From CAZQHK01 sp964593455 (GTDB taxonomy: Bacteria; Muiribacteriota; CAYSPT01): a stretch of 64,000 nucleotides of DNA. The number at the start of each line of letters is the position of its first letter. The stretch's first letter is position 1. The notes beneath the pieces were generated by a model. It searched no databases. It was not told the origin of the DNA and worked only from the letters and a program-made list of their open reading frames with translations. This document shows positions 32,242 through 41,331 of this stretch, one piece after another. The stretch covers positions 1 to 64,000 of the forward strand of contig CAZQHK010000016.1 in the NCBI GenBank assembly GCA_964593455.1, in the 5' to 3' direction. The position numbers and the translations under genes are program-made.

Positions 32242-34379
32242 GGGGACCGGTAGATCGTTGGCGCATCATTATTTTCGGCGTCATATGCCTTGTCTTCATG
32301 ACACTGCTGCTGGTACGCCTTTTTGATATCCAATACCGACAGGGTCCTCGTCTGAGGCGTTTGGCTCTTCAAGCACACGTAAAAAAAGTCATCATCGACC
32401 GCCAGCGAGGCACCATGACCGACGGCAACGGTCGTGTCCTGGCCGTCAGCATGAAAGTGCCGTCCTGTTTTGTCGATCCCAGCCAGATTAAAAATCCGGA
32501 CGAAGTGGCTGCACTTCTCACTCCGCATATCAGGGGGGTTTCACCGGAAAAGCTCAAAAAGGCTCTTAATAAAAAAAGCCTTTTTGCCTGGATCGAACGA
32601 AAAATGGAAACCAAACGGGCTGCGGCCATCAAAGCGCTGAAGATCAAGGGAGTTTACTTTCAGAAAGAGTACAAGCGCTACTATCCCCGCGAGAGCATGG
32701 CCGCGAACCTGTTGGGATTTGTAGGTATGGACGACAAGGGACTCGAAGGAATCGAATATTTTTATGATAAGATCATGAAATGCGACTCCGGGTATGCCAT
32801 GTACAAGGGAGATGTCCGGGGATATGAAATCCCCGAAAGCAACCGGGAAGAGAAACCTCCGGAAGGTGGATTTGACCTTGTGCTCTCTATCGATGAAGTC
32901 ATTCAGCACATCGTCGAGGAAGAAGTCGGTAATGTTTACCGGAAGTATAAAGCAGAGTCCGCCATGGGGATTGTCATGGACCCGCATACCGGTGAAATTC
33001 TGGCTATGGCCAACTTTCCCAGCTACAATCTTAACTCCTTTGCCAATACCAAAGCCTCCACCAGGCGAAACCGTGTCATCACCGATATGTTCGAACCCGG
33101 TTCGACCTTCAAGCTCATCATGGCTTCGGCTGCCGAGGAAATGGGGCTGGTTAACAGCATAGACCGGTTCGAATGCGACGGGAAAATACGTATTGGGGGG
33201 TTTACCATCCGTTGCCACGCCTCTCACGGCATCCAGACTTTTACCCAGGTAATTGCCAACTCCTGCAATGAAGGTACGGTTGAAATGGCCAAGAAAATCG
33301 GAAAAAAACGGTTCTATGAGTATATCCGTCGGTTCGGCTTCGGCAAGAAGACTGGTATTGCTTTGCCGGGTGAGGTGCCGGGCCGGATTATGTCGTACAA
33401 ACGGTGGGCGGATATCGACCTGGGAGCTATCGGTATGGGACAGGCGGTGGGGATTACTGCTCTACAGATGGTTTCGGCTGTATCTGCTATCATGAACGGC
33501 GGCCAGCTGGTCAAACCGCGGGTAGTGCTGGCGATTGCTGACCCTGAAACCGGCCGGGTTGTGAAGCGGTTCCCGAAAGAACTCAGGCAGCAGGCCATCT
33601 CTCCCGAGACCGCGGCAAAAGTGATCGAAATCATGAAAGAGGTCGTGGTTAGCGGTACCGGCCGTCGGGCAGCCATGAAAAATTACGTGTTGGCCGGCAA
33701 GACGGGAACAGCCCAGAAGATTGACCGTGAGACCGGTAAATACTCGAGTAAAAAAGTGATCTCTTCATTCATTGGCGGCGGACCTTTTCCCGACCCACGG
33801 TTTACCATCATGGTAGTCATGGACGAGCCTAAAGACAAACGGGCTTCCACGGGTGTGGTGGCGGTAGAACCGTTTAAACGTATAGCTGAACGGTGTTTGA
33901 ATTATCTTTCGGTGCCGCCTACGGTGGCCGAAGAATCGGACGATGTCAAAGCGGCTGGTGTGGCTCAGGCTCAGGCTGATGAAGATGTGGGCAGGCAATT
34001 CATGGTCCTGGTCCCCCGATTTTTGGGTATGGGAAAAGCCAAGGTTGAAAGTATCGCCCGGCAAAACGATATGAACATCGATCTGGGCGGTGACGGCCCG
34101 GTGGTGATATACCAGTCGCCCGAACCGGAAACTCCCATCCTCCCCGAATCCCGTATCGTTGTCTACCTGGGCTATTCATATTCTACTCCGGTTTCTCTCT
34201 CCAACCGGATGATGCCGTGCCTGGTGGGTAAAACCATGATGGAGAGCGGCGAAGAGTTAAGTCCGTATCCGGTCCTGGTCAGGTTCATGGGCTCCGGTCT
34301 GGCCTACGCCCAGGACCCGGTACCCGGCACCCCCCTGGAAACAGGCGCGGAAGTCAAAGTATTCTTCGCCGCGGATTAG
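32238..34379 (+). CDS. ftsI: Division-specific class B penicillin-binding protein with PASTA tail
   Basis: A 713-residue transpeptidase that cross-links septal peptidoglycan. It has a short cytoplasmic tail, a membrane anchor (about residues 8-28), a dimerisation domain, and the transpeptidase domain with its three motifs: the serine nucleophile in EPGSTFKLIMAS, SCN in IANSCNEGTVE and KTG in LAGKTGTAQK. The C-terminal ~130 residues carry PASTA-like repeats (MVLVPRFLGMGKAKVES; MPCLVGKTMMESGEEL), as in delta-proteobacterial FtsI and Gram-positive SpoVD. The start chosen is GTG 32238, overlapping the ftsL stop; an upstream TTG at 32214 is less likely. Confidence 0.95.
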   Translation: MRGPVDRWRIIIFGVICLVFMTLLLVRLFDIQYRQGPRLRRLALQAHVKKVIIDRQRGTMTDGNGRVLAVSMKVPSCFVDPSQIKNPDEVAALLTPHIRGVSPEKLKKALNKKSLFAWIERKMETKRAAAIKALKIKGVYFQKEYKRYYPRESMAANLLGFVGMDDKGLEGIEYFYDKIMKCDSGYAMYKGDVRGYEIPESNREEKPPEGGFDLVLSIDEVIQHIVEEEVGNVYRKYKAESAMGIVMDPHTGEILAMANFPSYNLNSFANTKASTRRNRVITDMFEPGSTFKLIMASAAEEMGLVNSIDRFECDGKIRIGGFTIRCHASHGIQTFTQVIANSCNEGTVEMAKKIGKKRFYEYIRRFGFGKKTGIALPGEVPGRIMSYKRWADIDLGAIGMGQAVGITALQMVSAVSAIMNGGQLVKPRVVLAIADPETGRVVKRFPKELRQQAISPETAAKVIEIMKEVVVSGTGRRAAMKNYVLAGKTGTAQKIDRETGKYSSKKVISSFIGGGPFPDPRFTIMVVMDEPKDKRASTGVVAVEPFKRIAERCLNYLSVPPTVAEESDDVKAAGVAQAQADEDVGRQFMVLVPRFLGMGKAKVESIARQNDMNIDLGGDGPVVIYQSPEPETPILPESRIVVYLGYSYSTPVSLSNRMMPCLVGKTMMESGEELSPYPVLVRFMGSGLAYAQDPVPGTPLETGAEVKVFFAAD

Positions 34380-34605
34380 TTAAACCTGCATATTCTACCT
34401 TTCTTTCTACACTGCTTGCTTTTCATCTCAATCTCATAATCTTAGATTCAGGCTGGTACGCTGCTATTGTCTTTTCGTCCACACCAGTGCTTGTCTTTCG
34501 ATGACCTCAACCTCTCAAGAAAGAAACGTGGAAAGAAGGGTTGTCGATTCTGGAAACGGAAATACAAAATGCAGTATTTCAATCTTCTCCGAAACACGTG
34601 ATTAC

Positions 34606-34614
34606 TGGTACAAT
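34606..34614 (+). promoter_or_regulatory. Possible extended -10 promoter before murE
   Basis: The 261 bases between ftsI and murE hold no convincing gene. TGG followed by TACAAT at 34606-34614 is an extended -10 match with a poor -35 (TTCTCC, 34585-34590). It would start a short leader containing the GGGAGGAG ribosome site of murE, giving the mur genes an independent start. The evidence is weak. Confidence 0.3.
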
Positions 34615-34640
34615 AAGCCATCTGATGGGAGGAGTATCGG

Positions 34641-36140
34641 TTGATTCTCAGAGAGATGTTGGAAGGTGTTTCCGTGCTGGAAATGGTGGGAGATATCTCG
34701 GTTGAGGTGACCGCCGTGGAGACCGATTCCAGGAAAGCCGTACCGGGGGCGCTCTTTGTCTGTGTTGAAGGACAGCGGTTTGACGGCCATGATTTCGTGA
34801 CTGAGGCCGCTGCAGGCGGTGCCCGAACTGTTATCTGCAACCGGTCGGTGCTGGTGCCTGAAGGAGTGACTCGGGTGCTGGTGCCGGACACCCTGAAAGC
34901 GCTTTCACGGGTTGCCGCCATGTTCTACGGTTATCCGGCCCGGTCACTTTCGCTGATCGGTATCACCGGCACTAACGGCAAGACCACCACTTCGTACCTG
35001 GTCGAGTCCATCTTGAGACAGGCCGGTTACCGGACCGGGCTCATCGGGACCATCAAATACCATATTGGAGATAAAGAACTGCCGGCGCCTTTTACCACGC
35101 CGCTGGCCCACTCCCTGCACGCCATCTTCAGGCAGATGGTCGATGTCGGGGTTGAAGTAGTGGTGATGGAGGTATCCTCACACGCCCTGTCTCTTATGCG
35201 AGTGGAAGATTGTTCGTTTTCAGTAGCCGCCTTCACCAACCTGAGCCAGGATCATCTTGATTTTCACCAGAACATGGAAGACTACTTTATCTCCAAACAG
35301 CGGTTGTTTGACCTGTTGGACGAATCCTGCGGAGTGCCGGTGATCAACATCGATGGTCTTTATGGAAAGCGTTTGCAGGCGAGAATGAAAAATATTCCCC
35401 GGATGATCACTGTTTCTGCAGGCGGAAGCAAAGAAGCGAACGTGAAAGCAGCAAATGTGATGGCGAGACAAAGTGTAACGTTATTTGAACTCCAGTTCCT
35501 TTTTGGATCAAACCCCGTGGAGCTTGGCTTAAAAGGGCGATTTAATGTCCAGAACGCACTGGTGGCCGCCGGCGCCGCCCTGGCTATGGGGATTTCCATG
35601 GATCGGATAGTGGCCGGACTAGAAGCCGTGAACGGGGTGCCCGGCCGCTTCGAGGCGCTCCAGGGCGGTGGGATAACGGTGATCGTGGATTATGCCCACA
35701 CGCCGGCGGGGTTGGAGAACGTGCTTGTAGCTGTTCGTGAAATAACTGCCGGCAGGGTGATCAGTGTGTTTGGGTGCGGTGGCGACCGGGACCGGAAAAA
35801 ACGGCCGCTTATGGGAGCGATAGGTGCCCGCTTGAGCGATTATGTGATCCTGACGAGCGACAATCCCAGGACGGAAGACCCGGAAGAAATTATTGAGGAA
35901 ATCACCTGCGGGGTAAACACGGTTGACGGGGCTTTGAAACGGATGTATGTCGAACCTTCCCGGGCCGCCGCTATTGAGAGGGCCATAACCATGGCCCATC
36001 CGGGAGACACCGTGGTGGTGGCCGGCAAAGGACACGAAGACTACCAGATATTCAAGCACGAGACAATTCATTTTGATGATCGTGAAGTAGTGCGGATCAT
36101 TTTGGGTAATATGAAGTTAAAAAAACATCGAGGGTCATGA
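34641..36140 (+). CDS. murE: UDP-MurNAc-tripeptide synthetase (meso-DAP adding)
   Basis: A 499-residue Mur ligase. It has an N-terminal UDP-binding domain (VTAVETDSRKAVPGALFVCVEG), the central ATP-binding domain with Walker A GITGTNGKTTTSYL, and the C-terminal domain with DNPR at residues 407-410 (SDNPRTEDPEEI), which marks ligases that add meso-diaminopimelate rather than lysine. It acts in the cytoplasm on UDP-MurNAc-L-Ala-D-Glu. The start is TTG 34641 with a good GGGAGGAG site upstream. Confidence 0.96.
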   Translation: MILREMLEGVSVLEMVGDISVEVTAVETDSRKAVPGALFVCVEGQRFDGHDFVTEAAAGGARTVICNRSVLVPEGVTRVLVPDTLKALSRVAAMFYGYPARSLSLIGITGTNGKTTTSYLVESILRQAGYRTGLIGTIKYHIGDKELPAPFTTPLAHSLHAIFRQMVDVGVEVVVMEVSSHALSLMRVEDCSFSVAAFTNLSQDHLDFHQNMEDYFISKQRLFDLLDESCGVPVINIDGLYGKRLQARMKNIPRMITVSAGGSKEANVKAANVMARQSVTLFELQFLFGSNPVELGLKGRFNVQNALVAAGAALAMGISMDRIVAGLEAVNGVPGRFEALQGGGITVIVDYAHTPAGLENVLVAVREITAGRVISVFGCGGDRDRKKRPLMGAIGARLSDYVILTSDNPRTEDPEEIIEEITCGVNTVDGALKRMYVEPSRAAAIERAITMAHPGDTVVVAGKGHEDYQIFKHETIHFDDREVVRIILGNMKLKKHRGS

Positions 36141-36147
36141 GGTTCCC

Positions 36148-37536
36148 ATGGAAGAAACTTCTCTCAAAGACATTGCAGTCGCTGTTGGCGGGCGTCTTGC
36201 TGGTCTCCCCCCGGTAAAACCGTGTACCGGGGCGGCTGTGGACTCACGGGCTGTCCTGGCGGGTGACCTGTTCGTTCCAATTGCGGGAACCAGGACCGAC
36301 GGTCATCGGTTCATTGTCGCAGCACTTCAAAATGGCGCATCCGGATTCCTTTTCGAAAGCTGCCGGGCGGCCACGCCGGAGGTAGCGAAAGCTCTTCTTA
36401 CCGCCACCGGCATCGGAGTTAAAAACACGCTGGCGGCGCTTCAAACCCTGGCCGGTTGGAACCGTTCCCGGCTCGGTACCTGGATAGCCGCCGTTACGGG
36501 GTCCAACGGTAAAACCACCACCAAGGAGATGATCGGGAGCGTTTTCAACCGGCAGGTATCGACCTATGTTTCGCTGGGAAACATGAACAACGATATCGGT
36601 CTGCCGCTTAATCTCCTCAGGATCGGACCAGAACACCGGGCCGCGGTCCTGGAGATGGGGATGAACCACCCGGGAGAGATCAGTCGTCTCTGTGAGTTGG
36701 CCCGGCCACACACCGGCCTAATCACCAATGTCGGCCCGGCTCATCTGGAATTCATGGGGACGCTTAAGAACGTAGCTCTGGCGAAAGGTGAGCTGCTGGA
36801 CGGCTTATCAGACGGGGGGACGGCTGTTCTTAACATCGACGATCCCTGGGTGCGGAGAATCGGGGAGGGGTTCAAAGGGAAGACAGTATGGTACGGATTT
36901 TCTCGGGACGCTGCGGTCCGGGCCGAAAAGGTACACATGAGCGGCGGTGGTTCGACATTTAATCTCATAGTGCCCGGAACTAATGGATATACCGTTACTC
37001 TCGGAGTGCCTGGTGAACACAATATCATGAACGCGCTGGCCGTAGCCGCGCTGGCCTGGCTTAAGGAAATTGATCCGGATCATGTGGCGGCGGCCATGGC
37101 TGCGTTCACACCGGTCCACGGACGCCTGGAAGTCCTTGAGGGAGCTGGCTGGATCGTAGTCAATGACTGCTATAACGCCAATCCGGCCTCCCTGGCTGCC
37201 GGGTTGAAGGCGGCTGAAAACCTGAATGGAAAACGCTTGGTAGTAGTGCTCTCGGACATGCTGGAACTGGGGGAAGCCTCCGACAGCCTTCATCGGAAAT
37301 GTGGTAGATTGGTAGCGGCTTCACATGCTTCGCTGCTCTTCGTGTGGGGAGATTATGCCGATTCATACTGTGAGGGAGCCCTGGAGGGCGGTCTCCCGGC
37401 TGATGGTGTCGTCATGTGCATGAACAAGGACGAATTGGCACGACGAGTGAGGGAAACAGTTACCGATGGGGACGTGGTGCTGGTGAAAGCCTCACGGTCA
37501 CGGTCGCTCGATATGGTTACGGAAAGGCTTCTCTAA
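36148..37536 (+). CDS. murF: UDP-MurNAc-tripeptide:D-Ala-D-Ala ligase
   Basis: A 462-residue Mur ligase that adds D-Ala-D-Ala to complete the pentapeptide precursor. It shows AAVDSRAVLAGDLFVPIAGTRTDGH in the N-domain, Walker A VTGSNGKTTTKEMIGSV, LEMGMNHPGEI and the C-terminal VVNDCYNANPASLAAGL. It follows murE by seven bases and is followed almost directly by mraY. D-Ala-D-Ala would come from ddl, also in this cluster. Confidence 0.96.
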   Translation: MEETSLKDIAVAVGGRLAGLPPVKPCTGAAVDSRAVLAGDLFVPIAGTRTDGHRFIVAALQNGASGFLFESCRAATPEVAKALLTATGIGVKNTLAALQTLAGWNRSRLGTWIAAVTGSNGKTTTKEMIGSVFNRQVSTYVSLGNMNNDIGLPLNLLRIGPEHRAAVLEMGMNHPGEISRLCELARPHTGLITNVGPAHLEFMGTLKNVALAKGELLDGLSDGGTAVLNIDDPWVRRIGEGFKGKTVWYGFSRDAAVRAEKVHMSGGGSTFNLIVPGTNGYTVTLGVPGEHNIMNALAVAALAWLKEIDPDHVAAAMAAFTPVHGRLEVLEGAGWIVVNDCYNANPASLAAGLKAAENLNGKRLVVVLSDMLELGEASDSLHRKCGRLVAASHASLLFVWGDYADSYCEGALEGGLPADGVVMCMNKDELARRVRETVTDGDVVLVKASRSRSLDMVTERLL

Positions 37537-37539
37537 CAG

Positions 37540-38595
37540 GTGTTCACCTATTTTTTCAACTCGATATCCCTGCGTACCATCTACTCTATTCTCACGGCGT
37601 TCCTGATGGTTATCGTGCTCTCCCCCCGGATGATAAGACGCATGAAAAAGCGGTCGCTCGGACAGTCTGTCAGGAATGACGGACCGGAGACGCACCTGAA
37701 AAAAGAGGGTGTACCGACCATGGGGGGCCTGGTTATCCTGATTGCCATCGTGGTGACCAGTTTGCTCTGGACGAAACCCTGGGTAAGGCAGGTGTATATA
37801 AGCCTGTTCGTACTTTTATGCATGGGGTTATTAGGGTTCGTGGACGACCTGATGATGTTGCGCCGCAAAAACCACACAGGCTTGTCGGCCAAAAGTAAAT
37901 TATTTTGGCAGGGCCTGGTGGGTTTGGCCTGCGGGCTCTACCTGGTATCGACACCTTACCTGAACGGATTCGAGTCGTTTATCAATGTTCCCATTTTGGG
38001 AAAAGTTGACCTCGGATTTTTCTATGTGCCGTTCGTGATCTTGGTTATCATGGGCTCCTCCAACGCGGTCAACCTTACCGACGGACTGGATGGGCTGGCC
38101 TGCGGAATCTTGAGTATCGTTGGTTTGGCCTATGCCGGGATCTCGTATATCACGAGCCATGAAGTGTTCAGCATGCATCTGAACATATTCCATATTCCCG
38201 GGGCCGGTGAATTGACCATCTTTTGCGGCGCCATCCTGGGCGCCTGCCTGGGATTTTTGTGGTATAACTCTTATCCTGCCCAGATCTTCATGGGGGATAC
38301 CGGTTCGCTTTCACTGGGGGCAGCTTTAGGGACGGTAGCAGTATTGACCAAGAGTGAAATCGTCCTGGTGGTCATCGGTGGTATCTTTGTTGTCGAGGCC
38401 TTATCGGTAATAATCCAGGTTACCTCCTTCAAGATGTGGGGCAAACGAGTGTTCAAGATGAGCCCGCTTCATCACCATTTCGAACTCAAAGGCTGGGCTG
38501 AACCCAAGGTAGTGTTCCGTTTCTGGGTCATCACCTTCGTGCTGGCGCTCCTGGGATTGAGCGTCTTTGGGATGAATACTATTTTTCGCCAGTAA
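37540..38595 (+). CDS. mraY: Phospho-MurNAc-pentapeptide transferase
   Basis: A 351-residue polytopic membrane enzyme that moves phospho-MurNAc-pentapeptide from UDP to undecaprenyl phosphate, forming lipid I. About ten membrane helices are visible, with the conserved motifs PTMGGLVIL, FVDDLMMLRRKNHTGLSAKSK (catalytic DD), NAVNLTDGLDGLA, FMGDTGSLSLG and MSPLHHHFELKGW. The start is GTG 37540 (VFTYFFNSISLRTIYS), four bases after the murF stop. Confidence 0.97.
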   Translation: MFTYFFNSISLRTIYSILTAFLMVIVLSPRMIRRMKKRSLGQSVRNDGPETHLKKEGVPTMGGLVILIAIVVTSLLWTKPWVRQVYISLFVLLCMGLLGFVDDLMMLRRKNHTGLSAKSKLFWQGLVGLACGLYLVSTPYLNGFESFINVPILGKVDLGFFYVPFVILVIMGSSNAVNLTDGLDGLACGILSIVGLAYAGISYITSHEVFSMHLNIFHIPGAGELTIFCGAILGACLGFLWYNSYPAQIFMGDTGSLSLGAALGTVAVLTKSEIVLVVIGGIFVVEALSVIIQVTSFKMWGKRVFKMSPLHHHFELKGWAEPKVVFRFWVITFVLALLGLSVFGMNTIFRQ

Positions 38596-38655
38596 TGGAG
38601 TATACTGGTCCCTGAGCGTAATTGGTGGATTGCTCGGGTAATCCACGGATAAAAT

Positions 38656-39579
38656 GTGAAGCGGAAGATCAGGCGGATGGAACCGACGGCGGATTTCTCC
38701 TTTGTAATGAAAGTTCAGTTTCGGGAACGGGACTTGAACCTGGTCGGATTCTATGTTGTTCTTGCCTCAGTGGAAAAAGCGGCGGTATATAAATGTGCAG
38801 CCGTGGTTAACTTCTTTTCAGAAAGTTTTACCCAGAAATTCAGCCTCACCTCTTCCTGGGTACGGTTCCTTGATCTGGTGGCTGATGAGTATTCCGATCT
38901 GGGCACGCGCGACTTGAAAGAATACTCGGAGAGTATCCGGGATTTGTACCAGGAGTATCTTCCCGAACGTATGGCCAGGATGTTGAAAATCGTCTTAGAT
39001 ATTACCGATCAGAATGTCCAGAAAGTAATGATGGACGAATTGATCAAGGAAGATCTCCATTCTGTTTTACCGGGAGGAAACATTGCAGTAGAGTGCACCT
39101 GGGAGACCCTGGGGCAGGAAGAAAAAAAAGAGAAGAAAAAACAAAAAGAGCCGTCTCGCCAGGAAGTGCCGTCACCGAGTGATAGCGGAGCCATGGAACC
39201 GATGAGGACCATTACTACCCTTTCCGTGGAGCCGGAGATAGACCCGGTAAACGGCGTGCCGGCCTGGCAACTCAAAGTCGGAGACGAAATCGACATTATT
39301 GTCAACCGCTGCCGCAATTTGCGGGGAAATGGCAAAATTCTGTCAATGTTCTCGCCCCGGCCGGGATCGGACAACCTGGTTATCACTATGGAACTGTCTA
39401 CCGATCTTCGAGGACAAATGATGGTTAACCGGGGAATGATGCTCAAATCCGGGAAAGTCAAGGCCACTCTGTTCCAGGGCAGATTGACATCCGAATTGTT
39501 CTTCTATTTAATCCTCGCCTTCTCCGCCCTGATTTTCGTGTTATTCATCATCGCCCTCGGCCTGATCATGACCGGCTAG
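38656..39579 (+). CDS. Unrecognised tail-anchored membrane protein between mraY and murD
   Basis: A 307-residue protein I cannot place in a family. The N-terminal ~155 residues look like a compact mixed domain (ERDLNLVGFYVVLASVEKAAVY, YSESIRDLYQEYLPERMARML). A Lys/Glu-rich linker (~155-185) leads to a second domain with VGDEIDIIVNRCRNLRGNGKILSMF and a beta-rich pattern. One hydrophobic segment at the very C-terminus (about 282-304, LFFYLILAFSALIFVLFIIALGL) would anchor it with the bulk in the cytoplasm. It starts at GTG 38656. Its position inside the dcw operon suggests a division or wall-synthesis role; this is inference only. Confidence 0.8.
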   Translation: MKRKIRRMEPTADFSFVMKVQFRERDLNLVGFYVVLASVEKAAVYKCAAVVNFFSESFTQKFSLTSSWVRFLDLVADEYSDLGTRDLKEYSESIRDLYQEYLPERMARMLKIVLDITDQNVQKVMMDELIKEDLHSVLPGGNIAVECTWETLGQEEKKEKKKQKEPSRQEVPSPSDSGAMEPMRTITTLSVEPEIDPVNGVPAWQLKVGDEIDIIVNRCRNLRGNGKILSMFSPRPGSDNLVITMELSTDLRGQMMVNRGMMLKSGKVKATLFQGRLTSELFFYLILAFSALIFVLFIIALGLIMTG

Positions 39580-39590
39580 TCCGCCAAGTC

Positions 39591-39613
39591 ATTCGCCGGT
39601 TTAACCGGCGAAT
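39591..39613. repeat. Perfect inverted repeat before murD
   Basis: Two 11-base arms (ATTCGCCGGTT and its exact complement) flank a single T. The site lies 11 bases after the unknown gene's stop and has no U-tract. It could fold as a very tight hairpin or be a dyad operator. The remaining 246-base gap shows only a possible TACAAT -10 close to murD. Confidence 0.5.
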
Positions 39614-39825
39614 CCACTGTGACTGGCAACACTGTCAATCTATCAAGCAAGCAGGAAATTTTACCCGGGCGGAGGCTTGTCCTTTCCTCCAAACGTATGG
39701 GCAAACATTGAGATGTAGCGGAAACCGGGTGGTACCACCCTCAAGCAAGACGTGTGGAAAGTGAAATCGGATGACTTAACCGTGTTCACATACGATATCT
39801 ACACATCCGTGATACAATATTCCAG

Positions 39826-41316
39826 GTGGATGAAGATGTAATTATGGATACAGATATTAAGCGCGTATTGAGAGACAATATGAAAACAGAAACCGAACGC
39901 TTCGACCTCTCGGGGCGGACCGTGGCGGTAGTGGGTTTGGGGAAAAGCGGCCAGGCAGCGCTCAGTGTCCTGCTTCAAGGAAAAGCCGGGAACTCATGCC
40001 GGGTCATCGTCAGCGAATCCCGATCTGATGGAGTTCTGGAATCGCTTCCTGGAGAGCTTCGCCGGGGAGTGGCTGCCATTCAGACCGGGGGACACACCGG
40101 GGAGTTTCTAGGACAGGCTGATTTCATTATTCTAAGTCCCGGTGTCCCTATCACCGCCCCGGCCGTGGTCTCGGCAAAAAAAAGTGGTGTCCCTGTTGTT
40201 TCTGAAATGGAGTTTGGATACCGGTTGATCGGCTGCCCCGTGGTGGCTATAACGGGGACCAACGGAAAGACTACTACCACCAATCTGACCGGCGAAATGT
40301 TTTCACGGGCCGGCTACAAGGTGGAAGTGGCCGGCAATATCGGGCGGCCGCTCAGTGATGTCGTCGCCGCCGGTGAGCAGCCGGACCTGGTGGTCCTGGA
40401 GGTGTCCAGTTTTCAACTGGAGGCGGTCCGGCAGTTTAAGGCGAACGGGGCGTTAATTCTCAATGTAACCCCGGATCATCTTAACCGTCACGGTACTTTC
40501 GAGACTTACGCGGATGTCAAGTTTAGGGTGTTCGACCGGCAAAGACCAGACGACGTGGCGGTTCTAAACCTGGATGACCCGGTTAGCAGAGACTATATCC
40601 TGGCGTGTGAAAAATTAGAAAAACCAAATGGTGATGGAACTGTCCTCCTGTTCAGCCGATACCGGCCCGTTACCGCCGGTGTCTCTGTCGCCGCGGGGAA
40701 AATTTTGTTCAGACCCCATGGACCGGGAAGAGAATCTGTTGAAGTGGCCGGCCTCGATGATGTCAGGCTCCGGGGGGAACATAACCTGGAGAACGTGCTG
40801 GGAGCGGTGGCGCTCGGGTGCGGATTGGGGCTTTCGCCGGAACCCATCAGAAAAGCTATCAGGACTTTCGAAGGAGTTGTTCACCGGCTGGAGAGCGTGG
40901 CCATGGTGGGGCAGGTGGAGTTCATCAACGATTCCAAAGCCACTAACGTGGCTTCCACGAGATGTGCCGTAAAAGCTCTGGATAAACCGTTCATTATTAT
41001 CCTTGGCGGTTACGACAAAAATGCTGATTTCACTGAACTGGCGGGGGATATCGCCGATCTGGGCATCCGGACGGTGCTCATGGGAGATACCCGTTTTAAG
41101 ATAGCGACGGCCTTGAAAAAAACTGGACACAATCGGATGTGGAAAGTGCCCGATCTTGACGCGGCGGTGGAGAAAGCATGGGAAATTGCCGATAATGAAG
41201 ATTGTATATTGTTATCCCCGGGGTGTGCCTCATTTGATCAGTTCTCAAACTTCGAAGAGCGAGGAAACCGGTTCAAAAAATTGGTCATGGAGCTGAAAGA
41301 TCGGTTTTCCCGATAA
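39826..41316 (+). CDS. murD: UDP-MurNAc-L-Ala:D-Glu ligase
   Basis: A cytoplasmic Mur ligase that adds D-glutamate. The frame is 496 residues. TVAVVGLGKSGQAALSVL marks the N-domain, Walker A is VAITGTNGKTTTTNLTGEMF, and LEVSSFQLEAV, LNVTPDHLNRH and FINDSKATNVASTRCAV follow. The start is uncertain: GTG 39826 gives the longest product, while ATG 39844 or ATG 39880 (MKTETERFDLSG) fit the usual family N-terminus better. The product MurD acts on requires MurC, which is not encoded in the cluster. Confidence 0.95.
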   Translation: MDEDVIMDTDIKRVLRDNMKTETERFDLSGRTVAVVGLGKSGQAALSVLLQGKAGNSCRVIVSESRSDGVLESLPGELRRGVAAIQTGGHTGEFLGQADFIILSPGVPITAPAVVSAKKSGVPVVSEMEFGYRLIGCPVVAITGTNGKTTTTNLTGEMFSRAGYKVEVAGNIGRPLSDVVAAGEQPDLVVLEVSSFQLEAVRQFKANGALILNVTPDHLNRHGTFETYADVKFRVFDRQRPDDVAVLNLDDPVSRDYILACEKLEKPNGDGTVLLFSRYRPVTAGVSVAAGKILFRPHGPGRESVEVAGLDDVRLRGEHNLENVLGAVALGCGLGLSPEPIRKAIRTFEGVVHRLESVAMVGQVEFINDSKATNVASTRCAVKALDKPFIIILGGYDKNADFTELAGDIADLGIRTVLMGDTRFKIATALKKTGHNRMWKVPDLDAAVEKAWEIADNEDCILLSPGCASFDQFSNFEERGNRFKKLVMELKDRFSR

Positions 41317-41331
41317 CGGGCTGGATAGGTA

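Noticed and set aside
34500..34643. 47-codon plus-strand frame between ftsI and murE
   Set aside because: No ribosome site, unremarkable sequence, and its end runs into the murE ribosome site and start; chance is likely.
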